Below are positions 1 to 11,526 of a DNA stretch of 64,000 nucleotides, piece after piece. The stretch comes from Peribolospora baueri (lineage: Eukaryota; Basidiomycota; Peribolosporomycetes; Peribolosporales; Peribolosporaceae): assembly GCA_029717555.1 (NCBI GenBank), contig JAMDHS010000053.1:1-64000 (forward strand), written 5' to 3'. Made by a program: the position numbers and the translations under genes. The notes beneath the pieces were generated by a model. The model saw only the letters and a program-made list of their open reading frames with translations. It had not been told where the DNA came from and made no database searches. Numbering within the stretch: position 1 is the stretch's first letter; each line of letters opens with the position of its first letter.

Positions 1-237
1 GAGCTGCGAGACAGTACCGGCGTCGTTGCCGCCTGGCTGGCATGAGATACACACGCTCGCTTCGTTGTCGCCGTCCCGCTCCGTGGCGGCGGCGGTGACT
101 TGCTGATGGAGAGCTGCGAGACAGTACCGGCGTCGTTGCCGCCTGGCTGGCATGAGATACACACGCTCGCTTCGTTGTCGCCGTCCCGCTCCGTGGCGGC
201 GGCGGTGACTTGCTGATGGAGAGCTGCGAGACAGTAC
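1..237. repeat. 110-bp tandem repeat, two copies plus a stub
   Basis: The unit beginning GAGCTGCGAGACAGTACC repeats with a period of 110 bp at positions 1, 111 and 221. The first two copies look identical and the third stops after about 17 bases, where the neighbouring TIR element begins. The array may continue to the left of the window. No reading frame in it looks like a gene. Confidence 0.9.
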
Positions 238-630
238 GGTCCGCCGGCATGTCGCGTCGCGTGGCTCATTTCCGACGGATAATATAATAAAAGCCCGCGG
301 AGGAGATGCGAGGCGACGCTTGCGCACGTGACCCGGTGCGCTGCAGAGCACCCGCTAGGGTATCGTGCGCACCACCTCGTCTCGTCACGCCAGTTTTGGT
401 GCGGGGACGCACGCGTGTATCGCCTGCACGTCGAGCGCCCGCCCGCGTGTGTGTGGTCGTACAAGCAAGTTTCCAGGCAACGACACCGCAACTTTTCGGC
501 GCAAATCCTTGTATTTCCCGCGGCGTATTGCACTCACTGCCAAGCGCGATCGGCGTACCGCCCGCGTGCGGAGCCTAGAAGCGCAACCTCCCCACGCTCG
601 TTGTAATCCACGCAGACGAAGGACCATATA
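238..630. mobile_element. Short TIR element (MITE-like), copy A, left end missing
   Basis: About 340 bp (roughly 254-593) are identical to 24657-24996. The right end (546-630) is an 85-bp arm ending GGACCATATA. It is the reverse complement, with about one mismatch, of the left arm of copy B at 24563-24647. A whole element would be about 471 bp with 85-bp inverted ends. Copy A lacks its left arm; its left edge is fused to the 110-bp repeat. It encodes no transposase and holds an AT-rich TATA-like stretch near 280-292. The family is unknown; a non-autonomous DNA transposon is the simplest reading. Confidence 0.75.
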
Positions 631-891
631 AACAGCGTCTGCCCAAAGACGCCCGAGACGCGGCCGGTCTGTAAGAAGCGTTTCTTTTTCGTATTACGCT
701 CTGCTTCCGACCATAACCAGCTCCATCTGCCTCCAATCGCGTGCGCATCACGCCCGCCTGCTCCGCCCTCTCCTCCCAACTGCTCCACCGTCGCCCGCCT
801 TCTTCTCGTTCGCCCTTGCAGGACGGGAAAGCTCAGCGGTACGTGACCCGCCCTATTGCTTGCTGAGAGGCTCGTCGGCTGCGACGCTAAG

Positions 892-1494
892 ATGCCTTCC
901 GTGGGTCTGGTCATCCGTCAGTCCTTCCTCTCCGCGCCTCTACGCACCTGTCGTCCACCGGCCGTCTTTCGTCCCTCAGCGCAGACCCGGCACAACATGA
1001 CAGCCACAAAGGAGACCTTCTCTTTCACGGGCACCTTGCAGTACCCATCCAAAGAGTTGCTCGATCTCGCCGCCCGCGTCCTGCTCGCCTATGAAGCGCA
1101 CGACGAGAAGCGTTTTGACGACGCCGACGCCCGAGGGGACGAAGACGAGACGGCGGACGCGAGCGACAACTTGCTCATCACCCACATGCTGTGTGACAGT
1201 CTTGTCCAAGAGCGCCTCGACAAGGAGAAGAAGAACAACAACAACAACGGTCACGACACATCGACGCCGGAGGAGAATCTCTTTCAGCTGCCCCGCATCG
1301 CCGGCGGCAAGGCCTGCTACATCGTCCCAGAGGCCATAGCGCACCATCGCAAGAACAGGGACGAAAAGGCCATGGGTGACCAAGCCGTCCTTCGTGAGGA
1401 CACCCTTCTGGACTTTTTCGAGTTTCTCGCAGAGCCAAAGTGGAAGGGCAAGCGAGGGGATCTGTTCAAGGTCGTCAAGGAGGGCCAAGCTTGA
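892..1494 (+). CDS. Hypothetical protein, possible mitochondrial presequence
   Basis: A single-exon frame of 200 aa starting at the ATG at 892. I do not recognise the family. The first 35 residues carry several Arg, Ser and Pro but no acidic residue, as in a mitochondrial targeting sequence. A second in-frame ATG (MTATKE) follows at about residue 36. The middle is acidic and holds a short Asn run (residues about 117-121). The C-terminal part (DTLLDFFEFLAEPKWKGKRG) looks like a folded, conserved segment. It lies about 260 bp downstream of the TIR element, whose end may contribute to its promoter. No intron signal is needed to keep the frame open. Confidence 0.6.
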   Translation: MPSVGLVIRQSFLSAPLRTCRPPAVFRPSAQTRHNMTATKETFSFTGTLQYPSKELLDLAARVLLAYEAHDEKRFDDADARGDEDETADASDNLLITHMLCDSLVQERLDKEKKNNNNNGHDTSTPEENLFQLPRIAGGKACYIVPEAIAHHRKNRDEKAMGDQAVLREDTLLDFFEFLAEPKWKGKRGDLFKVVKEGQA

Positions 1495-3239
1495 AATGGC
1501 CGCGTGCCCAACTCGAACGACCTGACCTGGCTCTGCTGCGTCTTCACTCTCTCGCGGGCCCATCTGGCATAACGATGTTGTCGTCAGGGTAGGGGGGTGT
1601 GATCACCGTGTCGCGACCCCGTTTACGACCGTCTATTTCCTATAGGCGGTAGATCACTTCTATTGTTCTCGCGTACCCCTTTTTGTACGCTCCGAGCGCC
1701 TATTCCTCTCGAGAAACGTATATATAGAGGATGGGAACCCCACTGTCTGTACTCCCTGTGAGGAGGAACACCATGTAGACACCACCATCTACCAGCTCAC
1801 AGTCGGCCAATATGCTCGGTTACCACCTTGTCCACCTGAAGCCTAGTCGGCCCTGGTCCATCGCATTTGCCGCAGCCCCGGCACCCCCTGCGATTTCTCA
1901 CACCGGACATGCGTCACGTGATCGAGGCACGTGCCGTTCCAGACGCGTACGCGAGGAAGATCTTGGGATTTCCATCATCGGAGCTCGGCCAGCGACTCCT
2001 CTTATATAGTATCGGACATTACCATGCTCCCACATGCGGAGAAGTAGAGAAGGGCTGTGTATCACCCATCAGGCCGTGTCTTCCTTTAAGAAGGGACGTG
2101 GGATGGTGAGCAGTAGGGTAGATAGAAACCGGACATGCGCGGGAATGACCGGACCAGTAGACCAGATCCCACAAGCCCAGCTGTTCTTCTTCCCCCGAGC
2201 CTTCCCTGCATTTCCCCTCCCGCTGGCGACAAGCTTCCCGTGCTTTCACAGCTCGTCGGAGACTCTGGCCCCGGCTTGACTGCCTCTTTCTCTTTTGTGG
2301 AGAGCGCCGTCTGTTGGCGATGCGCCCGAGCCAGTCTCGCGCTCACTCTCGTCCCCCTTTCCCCCCTCCCCACGGCGCCCGCGTGCCCATAGTTCGTGCG
2401 CAGTCCCATACCCAAGACTGCATCCGGTCCTCTCCTCTTCTCCTCCCGCCAGGCTTCTGGAGGCATGTCAGCTGGGCTAAAAGGCAAATACATACGGAAT
2501 ATAATGCATGCATGCATGCTTGTACGAGCGCCGACGGATGGAAACCTGTGCGTGCCAACGTTAACGTTCCCTAAGCTCGTTTTCTTACTGTAGAAACCGC
2601 AATCCGCTAGAAAGCGAGTCCTCATTCTCACGCTACGTTCGCCTCGTCGTCGTGGTCGAGTAAACGGCCATACCCCCCTCCTTCCCCACCCCCACCCCGA
2701 TCGATGTCGACGACGGAATGATCTTGCTTACGGATTCCACAGAACGCCAGGGGAAGTGGGAAGGGTTTTGCCTCCGCGCGCGCAGAGAGACGCGAAAGGG
2801 GAGAGACGCGAAGAGGGGGTAGAAGCGCCGTTTCTTTAACCAACCAACCCCGCCCTCCTTCTCTTTCTTGCCCTCTTCCAGAGACTCCGAGGATGCATGG
2901 ACGGGAAACAAATTGACCGACCGACTGACCAGCCGGCCGAGCCGAGCCGACGAACGAGAGAGACGGAGACGAACCGAGACGAGGAGGGAAAATGAGTGAA
3001 ACGCTAGGGACGAGAACCGTGGGATTGGGGGTAAAAGCTACAGATAGATGTCCGATCGATGTCCGAGTCAAGAGCGTCGTCAGGAGGAGTGGAGAATCTG
3101 TGATGGGCACGGCGGGCGGTCGGTTGACGAGGGGGGGAGCGCGGTGGTAGTAGTCTGCCCCGCCGCAGAACGGGACCAAGTTCCGTGGAATGCAAACTTG
3201 CGTCAGCGGCGGGCCAGAGGAAGGGATGGGGGGAAACTC
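1495..3239. other. Intergenic region between convergent genes
   Basis: The 3' flanks of the hypothetical gene and of CDK1. Open frames of up to 183 codons exist on the minus strand (2086-2631, 2628-3179), but their composition is simple and I find no family signature. A (CATG)n-like palindrome, ATGCATGCATGCATGC, sits near 2503-2518. A TATATATAGAGG stretch lies near 1720. I see no gene I can support. Confidence 0.5.
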
Positions 3240-4756
3240 TCAGAGCTTGTTGGAAGAGGTGAAGTTGGCAAAGTATGGGTGAGAGAGGCAGCGCTTGGCT
3301 GTCGTGTCCGAGGCGAGACGAACAGAAATATGCGTCGCAAGAAAGCGATGCAAGATTAGCATCGGTGCTTGCCTCGGCCAAGGGCGTTCGCTCTCGACGC
3401 CCCGCACACTCACCGCTGATCCTGCCCGCGGGATCGTAGATGAGGAGCTCCTTGAGCATGTTAACGCCTTCCGACTCAAGGTTGGACAGCGACTTTCCGA
3501 GGTCCACGCCGGACCACTGCGGGAAGGACGACTTGTAGTCCGGAAGTGACTGTACGCCCGGCCAGCTGTCCTCGGTGGGAGTGCCCAGTGTTCTGCCACA
3601 CGATGGAGGATCCAAGATGAGTGAACAGTGCCGGTGAAACAAAGAAGAACCACGTCAGGCACGAGCTGCACTCACCGGAAGATGCGGAAGATCTCGTCGA
3701 TCTCAGAGTCGCCTGGGAAGAGGGGCGAGCGCATCACCATCTCGGCAAAGATGCAGCCGACGGACCACATATCGATGGCGGTCGAGTAGTGGCGGGAGCC
3801 CAGGAGCACTTCTGGCGCGCGGTACCAGAGAGTGACGACCTGCGAGGCGATAGGGGGTAGGTCGTGTCAACAGTGGTGGGTCCAATGGCGCAGTAGTGCG
3901 AATGGAAAGCGCACTGCAAACCCACCTCGTGTGTGTACGTCCGAAGGGGAATTCCGAACGCGCGAGCGAGACCAAAGTCAGCGAGCTTGAGGTTGCCTTC
4001 CTTGTCGATGAGCAGGTTCTGCGGCTTTAGGTCGCGGTGGAGGATGCGGTGAGCATGGCAGTAGTAGATTCCTCGGATCAATTGGAGGGTAAATTTCTGT
4101 CAGAAAAGAGAACAGGGGAGAGAACGGCGTATCAATGCTGTGACGAATTGCACATTTGGACATTACGAGAGACTCGCGAGCCGCCCCAAGGGCTGCCCAG
4201 CGTTGACAGAGAAGGAGAGTCAGGAGAGCGGCAGCCCACCTTGACCATGTCAGGGCCGAGGCCATCACTGGCGTTACCGATGGTATCCATATAGCGCTTC
4301 AAATCGAGGTCGAGGAACTCAAAGACCAGGTAGAGCTTCGACTCCATGTGACAAATGTCAAGCAATCTGTCCAGCCGAGGAAAGAGGTAAATGGAAAACG
4401 CTGAGCCAATTCCAGCGTCTCATCAAGACCGGAGCGCACGGATCGCTACACACCTGACGATGTTGTCGTCCTTCAACTCCTTGAGGAGCGAGATCTCCCT
4501 GATCGCCGTCGAAGGCACGCCTTCGTCCTCGGCTTCGAGGCGAATCTTCTTGAGCGCCACGATCTTGCCTGTCCTGGTGTCCCTGGCCTTGTACACAACT
4601 CCATACGTGCCTGGGCAAGAGAAGAAAGAAGACGAGCAAATGAGACCATTTGTCGAAAGCATTCGCCTTCGAGTCCCAGGGCCAGGAGACGAGGCGGGAC
4701 TGCGAGAGTGGCCGCTCACCCTCTCCGACCTTCTCGATCTTCGAGTACTGCTCCAT
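3240..4756 (-). CDS. CDK1: Cyclin-dependent kinase 1 (Cdc2/Cdc28)
   Basis: The master cell-cycle Ser/Thr kinase, active with cyclins in the nucleus. Seven exons can be placed: 4720-4756, 4454-4610, 4240-4366, 3926-4096, 3676-3839, 3414-3592 and 3240-3298. They join in phase to 297 aa, the usual CDK1 length. Visible motifs are the glycine loop GEGTYGVV with the inhibitory Thr/Tyr pair, the catalytic Lys in IVALKK, the cyclin-binding helix [17 protein letters not shown], the catalytic loop [11 protein letters not shown] in [10 protein letters not shown], and the activation Thr in [14 protein letters not shown]. Donors are GTGAGC, GTGTGT, GTGGGC, GTGGGT and GTGAGT. The start is fixed by [13 protein letters not shown]. 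The 630 bp upstream, before the RhoGEF stop, must hold its promoter. Nothing is missing or unusual. Confidence 0.98.
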
Positions 4757-5389
4757 CGATGGGAGGGAGTGTTAGCGGGACAAGTGACGGGGAAGAGGGG
4801 AAGGGAGGGAGTCGTCAAAGGGAGACCGAGGAGTCGAGCGAGCTTGAGGAGAAATGAAAGGGTGTCGGTCGGTGTGATGGTGGTGGAGCGGAAGTAAGCA
4901 GACAGGACGCTGAAAGCTCAACTCGCTTGCTCCGGCCGAAGCGCGCGCTCGACGCGTCGAGCCACGTTGGCAGCCGCTGCGGCATTTCCTCGGCTGCGAC
5001 AATGGGATTCAGCTTGGACAAGGCGTGGCGCTCACGTTTTCGCGAAAGGACGACAAGGAACGGCACAATGAGGAAGGACGAGTCGATATTCAATAGGGGA
5101 GCGAAAAAGAGGAGGGGAGAGAAGACGAAAGAGCCGCGCAAAGAAATAGAGGCATCGCCAGCGTGATTCGGATCAAACGTGAGGGCATGCCCGAGTCGTA
5201 GTACATAGAAGACCGTCATCCAGAGCGTATCGTACGCAGCGTTCGCGCAAAAAAAGAGATAAAGAGCAAAAAGGGGACAAAAAGAAGAAGCAATAGGGAG
5301 GAAAGGACAATACGTCGATAGAGGAGAACGCCACGGAGCGTGGCACATCGGAGAGGCAGGCGAGCTCGACGACACCGAACCGGATCGCT
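4757..5389. promoter_or_regulatory. Upstream region of CDK1 and 3' flank of the RhoGEF gene
   Basis: About 630 bp between the CDK1 start and the stop codon of the next minus-strand gene. It is purine-rich on the plus strand (GAAAGGACGACAAGG-like runs). It holds no supported coding sequence. A promoter role is inferred from position only. Confidence 0.4.
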
Positions 5390-8300
5390 TCACAAGAGGT
5401 CATGCGCGCGAAGTACGGCCTCGTAGTGCTCTCGCAGATCGTTCTGGAGACGCAAATCTCTGCGGAGGGCGCTGTTCGCAGGGAGAGGAACGAAGGCAAA
5501 GGTAGGACGCGTTCGAGTCATCAGCGATGGGTCCAATACGGTCACGCTCTCTCGCACCCTCCCACTCACCCATTCTCGACCTTGAGGCCGTTCAGCTCGG
5601 CCTTTGCCGCTCGCACCTCCTCCCTCAACGCAAGAAGCTCGGCGTCCTCCGGCTCTGCCGTGTCGTCGTACATTCTGTCCAACTCTTCGTTGAAAGCCTG
5701 CCAATGGGAGGGTCAGGTCGGTAAGGAAGGAGGAAAGGGGCGATCAGACACGAGTAAAGGGAAGGAAAAAAGAACGATGAGCTGGGCGATGTCGTGTCGA
5801 TAACGGACAGAATCACACCGTCGATTCAACACGACTCGTCCACCACACCCACCTCGTATAACGTCGTGTTCTCCGCCCGCACCTCTTGCTCCAGCGCGCG
5901 CAACGTGTCGCAAGTCTGCTTGGACGCTTGCAGCTGCCCTCGCAGTCTCGATATCTCTCGCTCCCGCTCTTCGGGATCGGTGCTCGCGGAGGAGAAGCTC
6001 GAGGCGATGTTTGTGGCAGCGCTAGCCGTCTCCTCGACGGGAGACAGATCCGCTTGATCCGCCCAGGTAACGCTTGCCGCCTCTTTCTTCTTCTCCTTCT
6101 CCTCCGCGCCGGCTTCCGACGACGAGCGCTCGCCGTTGTTGCCCTTATCGTCCTCCACCGCGCCCACGCTCGTCGGCGCCGTCGACTTGGTCTGGTCCGT
6201 AAAAGCGGAGCTGCGGCTCGTGGTGGCTGTGCTGATCGTGTCCGAGCCGTTGGCGCTCCTCGCCGCGATGCTCTTCGTTCGACGGCGACCTCCGCCGCCA
6301 AGCGCGCTGCCACCGCTCACGCCTGCCGCCGTGGGGGTGGCGTTGGCCGACCCTGGACCGTTGAGGACCGTGGCTGCAGACGCGGAGAGAGGGACGCCCC
6401 TGGACGCCGAGCTGAAAAGGTTGCGTGATATGGTCTCCAAGCCGAAGAGATGACCGCGAGTACGGAGAACGTTGTTCGTCGGCGTCGTCGGGTTCGAGCC
6501 GGCCCTCGAGCGCTGCGGTCGGAGCTCGAGAACGCTGGGCGGTAACGGCGCGGTGAGGGCCGGAAGCGACTCGGAGAGCTCGACGATGGTCGAGGGCAGC
6601 TTGGACATGAGCACAGTTGTCCGCTCCATGTCCTCGTCGTCCTCGTCCAACGAGGGCGAAGCCTTTGTCCGAACAGAGTACTCGCCAAACTCGACGTCGT
6701 CATCAAAGTGACCCAGGCGAACGATCGTGTGAGGCGGTGCGTGCTCGACGCCGAAGGGCAGCGGATCAGCTCGTCCGGAAGAGTCTACGTGCAGAACCAG
6801 TCTGCCCTGCACAAAGACGAAATTGAAACGATCGATCGATCGAACGCGCGAGCAGTCGTCGTCAGACACCGGACACCGGAGGAAGCTAGCGGTCGCGAGG
6901 AAAAAAAGATACTCGAAGACTTGCTCACCTTATAGGGCTCTCCGAGCCACGCTCTCCTCTCGTACACATTCCACCACACCGCGTTCCTGATCCTCCCTCG
7001 CTCCTCACTCTTCCGCTTGCCCACATCTCCCGCGGACGACGATGACAGCGACGAGGAGGATGAAGAAGAAGGTAAGGAGGCGACAACAACACACTCGTCT
7101 AACCTCGCCTCGCTCCTCCCGTCGCGCGTCTTGCACAACGCCTGGGCCCGCCAGAGGTTCTGCAAGAAGCGCGCCTTGTCGCCCCTATGCGCGTAGGCGC
7201 CGCCCACGCGACTCGAGAAGGAGGCGGCGGGGGCGTTGCGAGAGACGTAGTGACGCACAGGTCGGCCTGACCATCGATCTGTCTGGTCTAGCGGTGGGCG
7301 GGAAAAGGTGAGTTGGAAGTCTGAGGAGGAAGAAGGCAACGCCCGAAGGGTTCAGTGTTGTGAGCGGGATGAGATATTCGCTTCGGGACACGGCGGGAGC
7401 TCACTCACCCTCGCCTCCGACGTCGAGGGCCGTCAGGTCAGCGAGCTCGACGATGCCCTTCCAACTCATGTGGATTTTCCCTTTGCCGCTCGGCGTGACA
7501 AACCCACCGGCGCCTCCGCTGGTGTACATCTTCATGCGGTCGCACAGCCTGTTCAAGTCGTCCAGGCCGGCGAGCTTCCTCCCAGAGGTGGTGGAGGATT
7601 GTCGTTTGACGATGGCGAGCAGGTCAGAGAAGAGGAAGAGGGTGCAATGTAGCGCTTCCCGGGAAGAGGACGCGGCGGCGGCGGTGGAGGAGGGAGGCGG
7701 GGAGAGAGAAGTGGCGGGGAAGGCCAGGGTGGACATGTCGAGCTGCACGTCGTCCACGTCAAGACAATCGATGAAAGTGCGCGTGGAGGAGACCATGGAG
7801 GCCTGTGAGGAAGAGACGCAAATCGAGGGATGTCGCGTAAGGACATGGGGAAGACGAAAGCAAGGCGACCAAATGGAGACTAAAGCGAGACCGAAAAGCA
7901 GTTGCCTTCGCGTTGTCAACACAGAGGAGGCGAGGGCGGAAGAGGCTCACCGGAAATCCCTCGATGGCCCTATCGAGCGCCCAAACGATGGCGGCCCTCT
8001 TGGTGCTCTCATTCGCCTCACAACTGGCGATCCTGCTCGCCGCCTCGATGGCCTGAAGCAAAGGCACTCGCTGAGGGTCCGCGGCGGGCATGTGCTTGAG
8101 CATGCCCTCGAAGAGGAGCTTGTAGCGGGGGATGCGCTGCACGGGCTCCATGAGCAGCTCGCGGAGGCCCACATTTCCGACGCCTGGGGTGGAGTATTTC
8201 ACGCGCTGCGAGATGGGAAAGGAGGTAAAAATCGATTGGTCTTCGCTGTCGGTGAAGGAAGGTGGCCCACCAGATGCAGGGAGGACGGCGATCAAGGATG

Positions 8301-9700
8301 GCTCTCCTGCACGCTCACCTCGACGTACTGGATGAAGCCAGACTTCTTGCTCATAAGCGCCTCGATCTGCTTCGCCTGCTCGAAGCCGGAGAGATATTCG
8401 CTGTAGCAGGAAAAGTTTTCCATCTGGAGCGTGGCGCATAATCAGTTGGTGGGACCAGGGAGATGTCGGGCGCATCGCCAACTCACATGTCTCTTCACGA
8501 GCTCCCCGATCCCCTCTTCAGGCCATCTCCCTTCCTCTAGCTTATCCTCCAGAGCCTCGAGGTCCTCGAGGAACGCGCGGTTGACCTCGCATATCTCGGC
8601 GACGTTGCCGAACAGCGCGCGCGCCTCGAACGGGGGAATGATGGCCGTGTCCTTGTCGCGGGAGAAGCGACGGAGGGGTAGGGCGTACGACTGGGGAGCG
8701 GAGCAAAGGGAGGTACGCGAGAAGGACGCCGAGGAAAAGGGAAGAGGCGAGGGACGGATTAGCAGGGATAGCGGATTTCTCGTATGTTCAGCAGCAGGCG
8801 TGAAATCGCTCGTCGTCAACGCCTCACATTATACAGCGTCTCTATCCTCCTGACGTAGCTCCTCTCCGTCTCGAGAAGCTCCCTAAGACGACTCCTCATC
8901 TTGGACGACAGGGGCCCAGCGTGACCGGAGGCTTTGCTGAAGAGATTCCCGATGAAACTCGATCTCGAAGCGATGCCGCCACCACCACCACCTGCAGTGA
9001 TGATGGAGGCGTCATCGTCGGAGCGTTCGCCGTTGGCGAGGGCTAGAACGCTGCTCACGCTGTTACTGCGCGAGTGACGGGTGAGGGTGGGTCGGCTGAA
9101 ACGGGCGTGGGAGAGAGGTCGGGTGAGCGGAGCTCCGCTGGCGGAAACGGGGCGGAAAGTCTCAGAGGAGGTGGAGGGGCGCGAGTGGTGAGTTTGGTGA
9201 GAAGGTACGGGCGTTCCGAGCCAGCGGAGGATGCGACCTGCGAGCAAGAAAAAGTAGACGGTGAGACAGTGGGAACGGATGTGCCTAGGACATGGCCAGA
9301 GGACCCGACGTCCGTCCGTCCGTCCGTCCGTCCGTCCGTCCGTCCGTCCGGCCCTCCATTTGGCTGTGCCCTAAGCTCACTCACCCAGCTCCCTCGCACC
9401 AGCCCCTCCGGCGCCCTCTACGACGACATCGCAAAAGTGGGTGCGGACAATCTCGTTGGCCGTCCATGCGGGTCGTCGTGGGATGGAGGAGGCAGAGGCA
9501 GCGGCGGCAGCGGTGGCAGCGGCGTAGTAGGACGACGAGGCGGCCGTGGCCGTCGCCGAGCGTTTCCTTCCCGCCCTGTGCGGGGAAGCGGAGCGCTTTT
9601 GGCCGGCCGTGGCGTCAGACGGGGGTTGGCGTCGCCCTCGGTGGTCGGGGGCGATGCGTGATGGGGAGAAAGAAGGAGTGATCGGTGAGGGGGAGAGGGA
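5390..9700 (-). CDS. Rho guanine-nucleotide exchange factor (DH-PH), 5' end unresolved
   Basis: Predicted to load GTP onto Rho-type GTPases at sites of polar growth or septation. Exons fit at 9385-~9700, 8828-9237, 8487-8690, 8319-8423, 7951-8205, 7409-7802, 6929-7320, 5853-6806, 5570-5697 and 5390-5471; about 1,080 aa. The DH domain begins at RLRELLETERSYVRRIETLY and ends after LLMEPVQRIPRYKLLFEGML, the conserved helix of Dbl proteins. A PH-like segment follows (CTLFLFSDLLAIVKR to the WNVYERRAW region). The C-terminal third is Ser/Thr-rich, then coiled coil (EREREISRLRGQLQ, LALREEVRAAKAELNG). No CH or PB1 domain is seen, so it is not an evident Cdc24. The first supported exon has no in-frame ATG up to 9928, so a further 5' exon must lie upstream. 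One intron carries a (GTCC)n run. Confidence 0.87.
9308..9350. repeat. (GTCC)n microsatellite in an intron
   Basis: About ten tandem GTCC units, inside the intron between the RhoGEF exons 9385-~9700 and 8828-9237. It is non-coding in the gene model. Similar shorter CCGT/GTCC runs recur near 26,690 and 30,150. Confidence 0.9.
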
Positions 9701-11526
9701 TGGGTGCGGGCAGAGAGCAGCGGTGGAGTCGAGCGGTCGGTGTTGCGTGTGATTGGATCGTGACGAAAGGCAGAAGGGATAGATAAGTATAGGGCCGAGG
9801 TTGGGAGGAGTGAGACAGTGAGTGAACAGAAAAGAAGGGAGGAAGGATGATGGAGGGGAAGGAAGGGACGAGGGAGGCGCGACGGGTGGCGCTGTGTTTT
9901 TGCCTCGCACGAGATTGTGTGTAGACAATGTCCGGGCGGTGTGACGATGAGCAGAGCAAGAGCAAGAGCAGAGCAGCGCAGCGGGGGGGTCCTTGCATCC
10001 TGACAGTCAGCACCACGAGCACATGCATCCTTTGCCGTCCTCACAGCCGCTGTCGCAGAGCTAGCGCCCACCTTGGCTTCCGTTTCCTCGAGCCCCAGCC
10101 TCAGACCAGCGGCACCCGTGGGTGAGCACGGGCGACGCGTCGCGACGCGACTCCCTCGATCCGGTCACGAGCGGACCCAGAGCCACCCTGAACCGACACG
10201 GGCCGTCACTCGTCCATGCGTCGTGTCTTTCTTTCTCTTCCCTTCTTCACTCCATTCCTTCCCTTTCTTCTTCTCCCGTCCACCCTGCACCCATCCCATC
10301 CCGTCCCGCCTCCGCGTCCTCGCTCCGTCCGCTTCCGTCCCGTTCCTCGACTCGACTCGACTCGAGTCCCCCCCCGACTCGATCCACCCGTTCGGCAGCG
10401 TCCGCTTCCTTCGCCCCTCTCGTTTCTGTCACATCCCAACCATGCGCGCCGGATGAAGAGCGAGAGACGCCAGCCGAGCCAGCCAGCCCCTCCCTCTTCC
10501 AGCCAAGATCCAAGGCGCAGGGCTCGAGGGAAGAAGAGAGTACGGAGATACCCGTCCTCCACGCCCCGCTCCCTCCCATGCAACTCGAGCGCTTGTCCGA
10601 CGCCGCTCAACTCGCTCCATCCGGCCGGCCGGCGGCTGCATCGCCGAAACGCACAGAGAGCGACAGGTGGGCCTCTCCGGCCATTCTTGCGATCGGCTCG
10701 GACGATGGATGGATGGATCGGGGTCAGTCCAAACCTTCCTCCCCGTCGCGGTCCAAGCAAAGCATCTAGTCGAGAGTATCCGACGCGACCCGACGACCCC
10801 TTACAGAGCCCCAGTTGCGTCATTGGAGTAGAGTCTACACATCGTGTGTGAACGCGAGAGCCGCTCCATCCCGTGCCCTCTTTAGGGCATACGGTGATGA
10901 CGGCGAGAGAAAGGCAAGGACAGTCAAAAAGAGAACGTATCTAGCATGCTCTTGAGGCGGCAGCATGTAAAACGGATCCGAAACTTTGCCTCTCTTGGCA
11001 ACTTCCGTCGCCGTCGACTCGGCTGCACCGCACACCGTGCGTGACCAAGATCGAATGATCGACAGCGAGTCACGGACTGGACGTCGCTCCGAGCGTCCGG
11101 GTGGCCACTTCGCACGAGCCGCAGTCGCACGTGAGGGCATGCACGTGATGGGCCATTTTTTTTTTTTGGATCGGGGAGGACAGGCAAGGACGAGACGAGC
11201 GAGGCTGGGACGAGAAAGAAAGAGGTCGTCGGCATCTCGCACGCCTCAGCAACACCGTCGGTGTCAGTAAGGAAGGGCCAGTGATTCGGTGAAGGGGTTG
11301 AATGCGCTAGCGAGAGTAAGTGGGCTGCATCGATGGAGATGGAATGTCCGTATGTGCCTCACGGCGTGAGCCGGCCACGCAGGAGAGGGAAGAAAGAGGG
11401 GAGGAGAATGCTAAGCGGCGGGAAATGGAAGGAGAGAAGACAAAAAAGAAACAGAAGCAAAGGAGGCCAAACGATATGTATACGTATACAGGTCGACTTC
11501 GTCCCATCGCCACGGCAGAACAAACA
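9701..11526. other. Upstream region of the RhoGEF gene, gene content unclear
   Basis: About 1.8 kb that should hold the missing first exon or exons and the promoter of the RhoGEF gene. Long frames on both strands (for example 10122-10769 plus, 10206-10823 minus) overlap each other and are Ser/Pro/Arg-rich, as expected by chance in GC-rich DNA. I cannot choose a start exon. A run of nine or more T lies near 11158-11167. Confidence 0.4.

Noticed and set aside
2086-3179. Minus-strand open frames of 181 and 183 codons downstream of CDK1
   Set aside because: They overlap, have simple composition and no family pattern. GC-rich DNA comm­only leaves such frames open.
10122-10823. Opposed long frames (plus 10122-10769, minus 10206-10823)
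   Set aside because: Each mirrors the other and both are Ser/Pro/Arg-rich. The plus frame starts well but has no splice partners or homologue I recognise.
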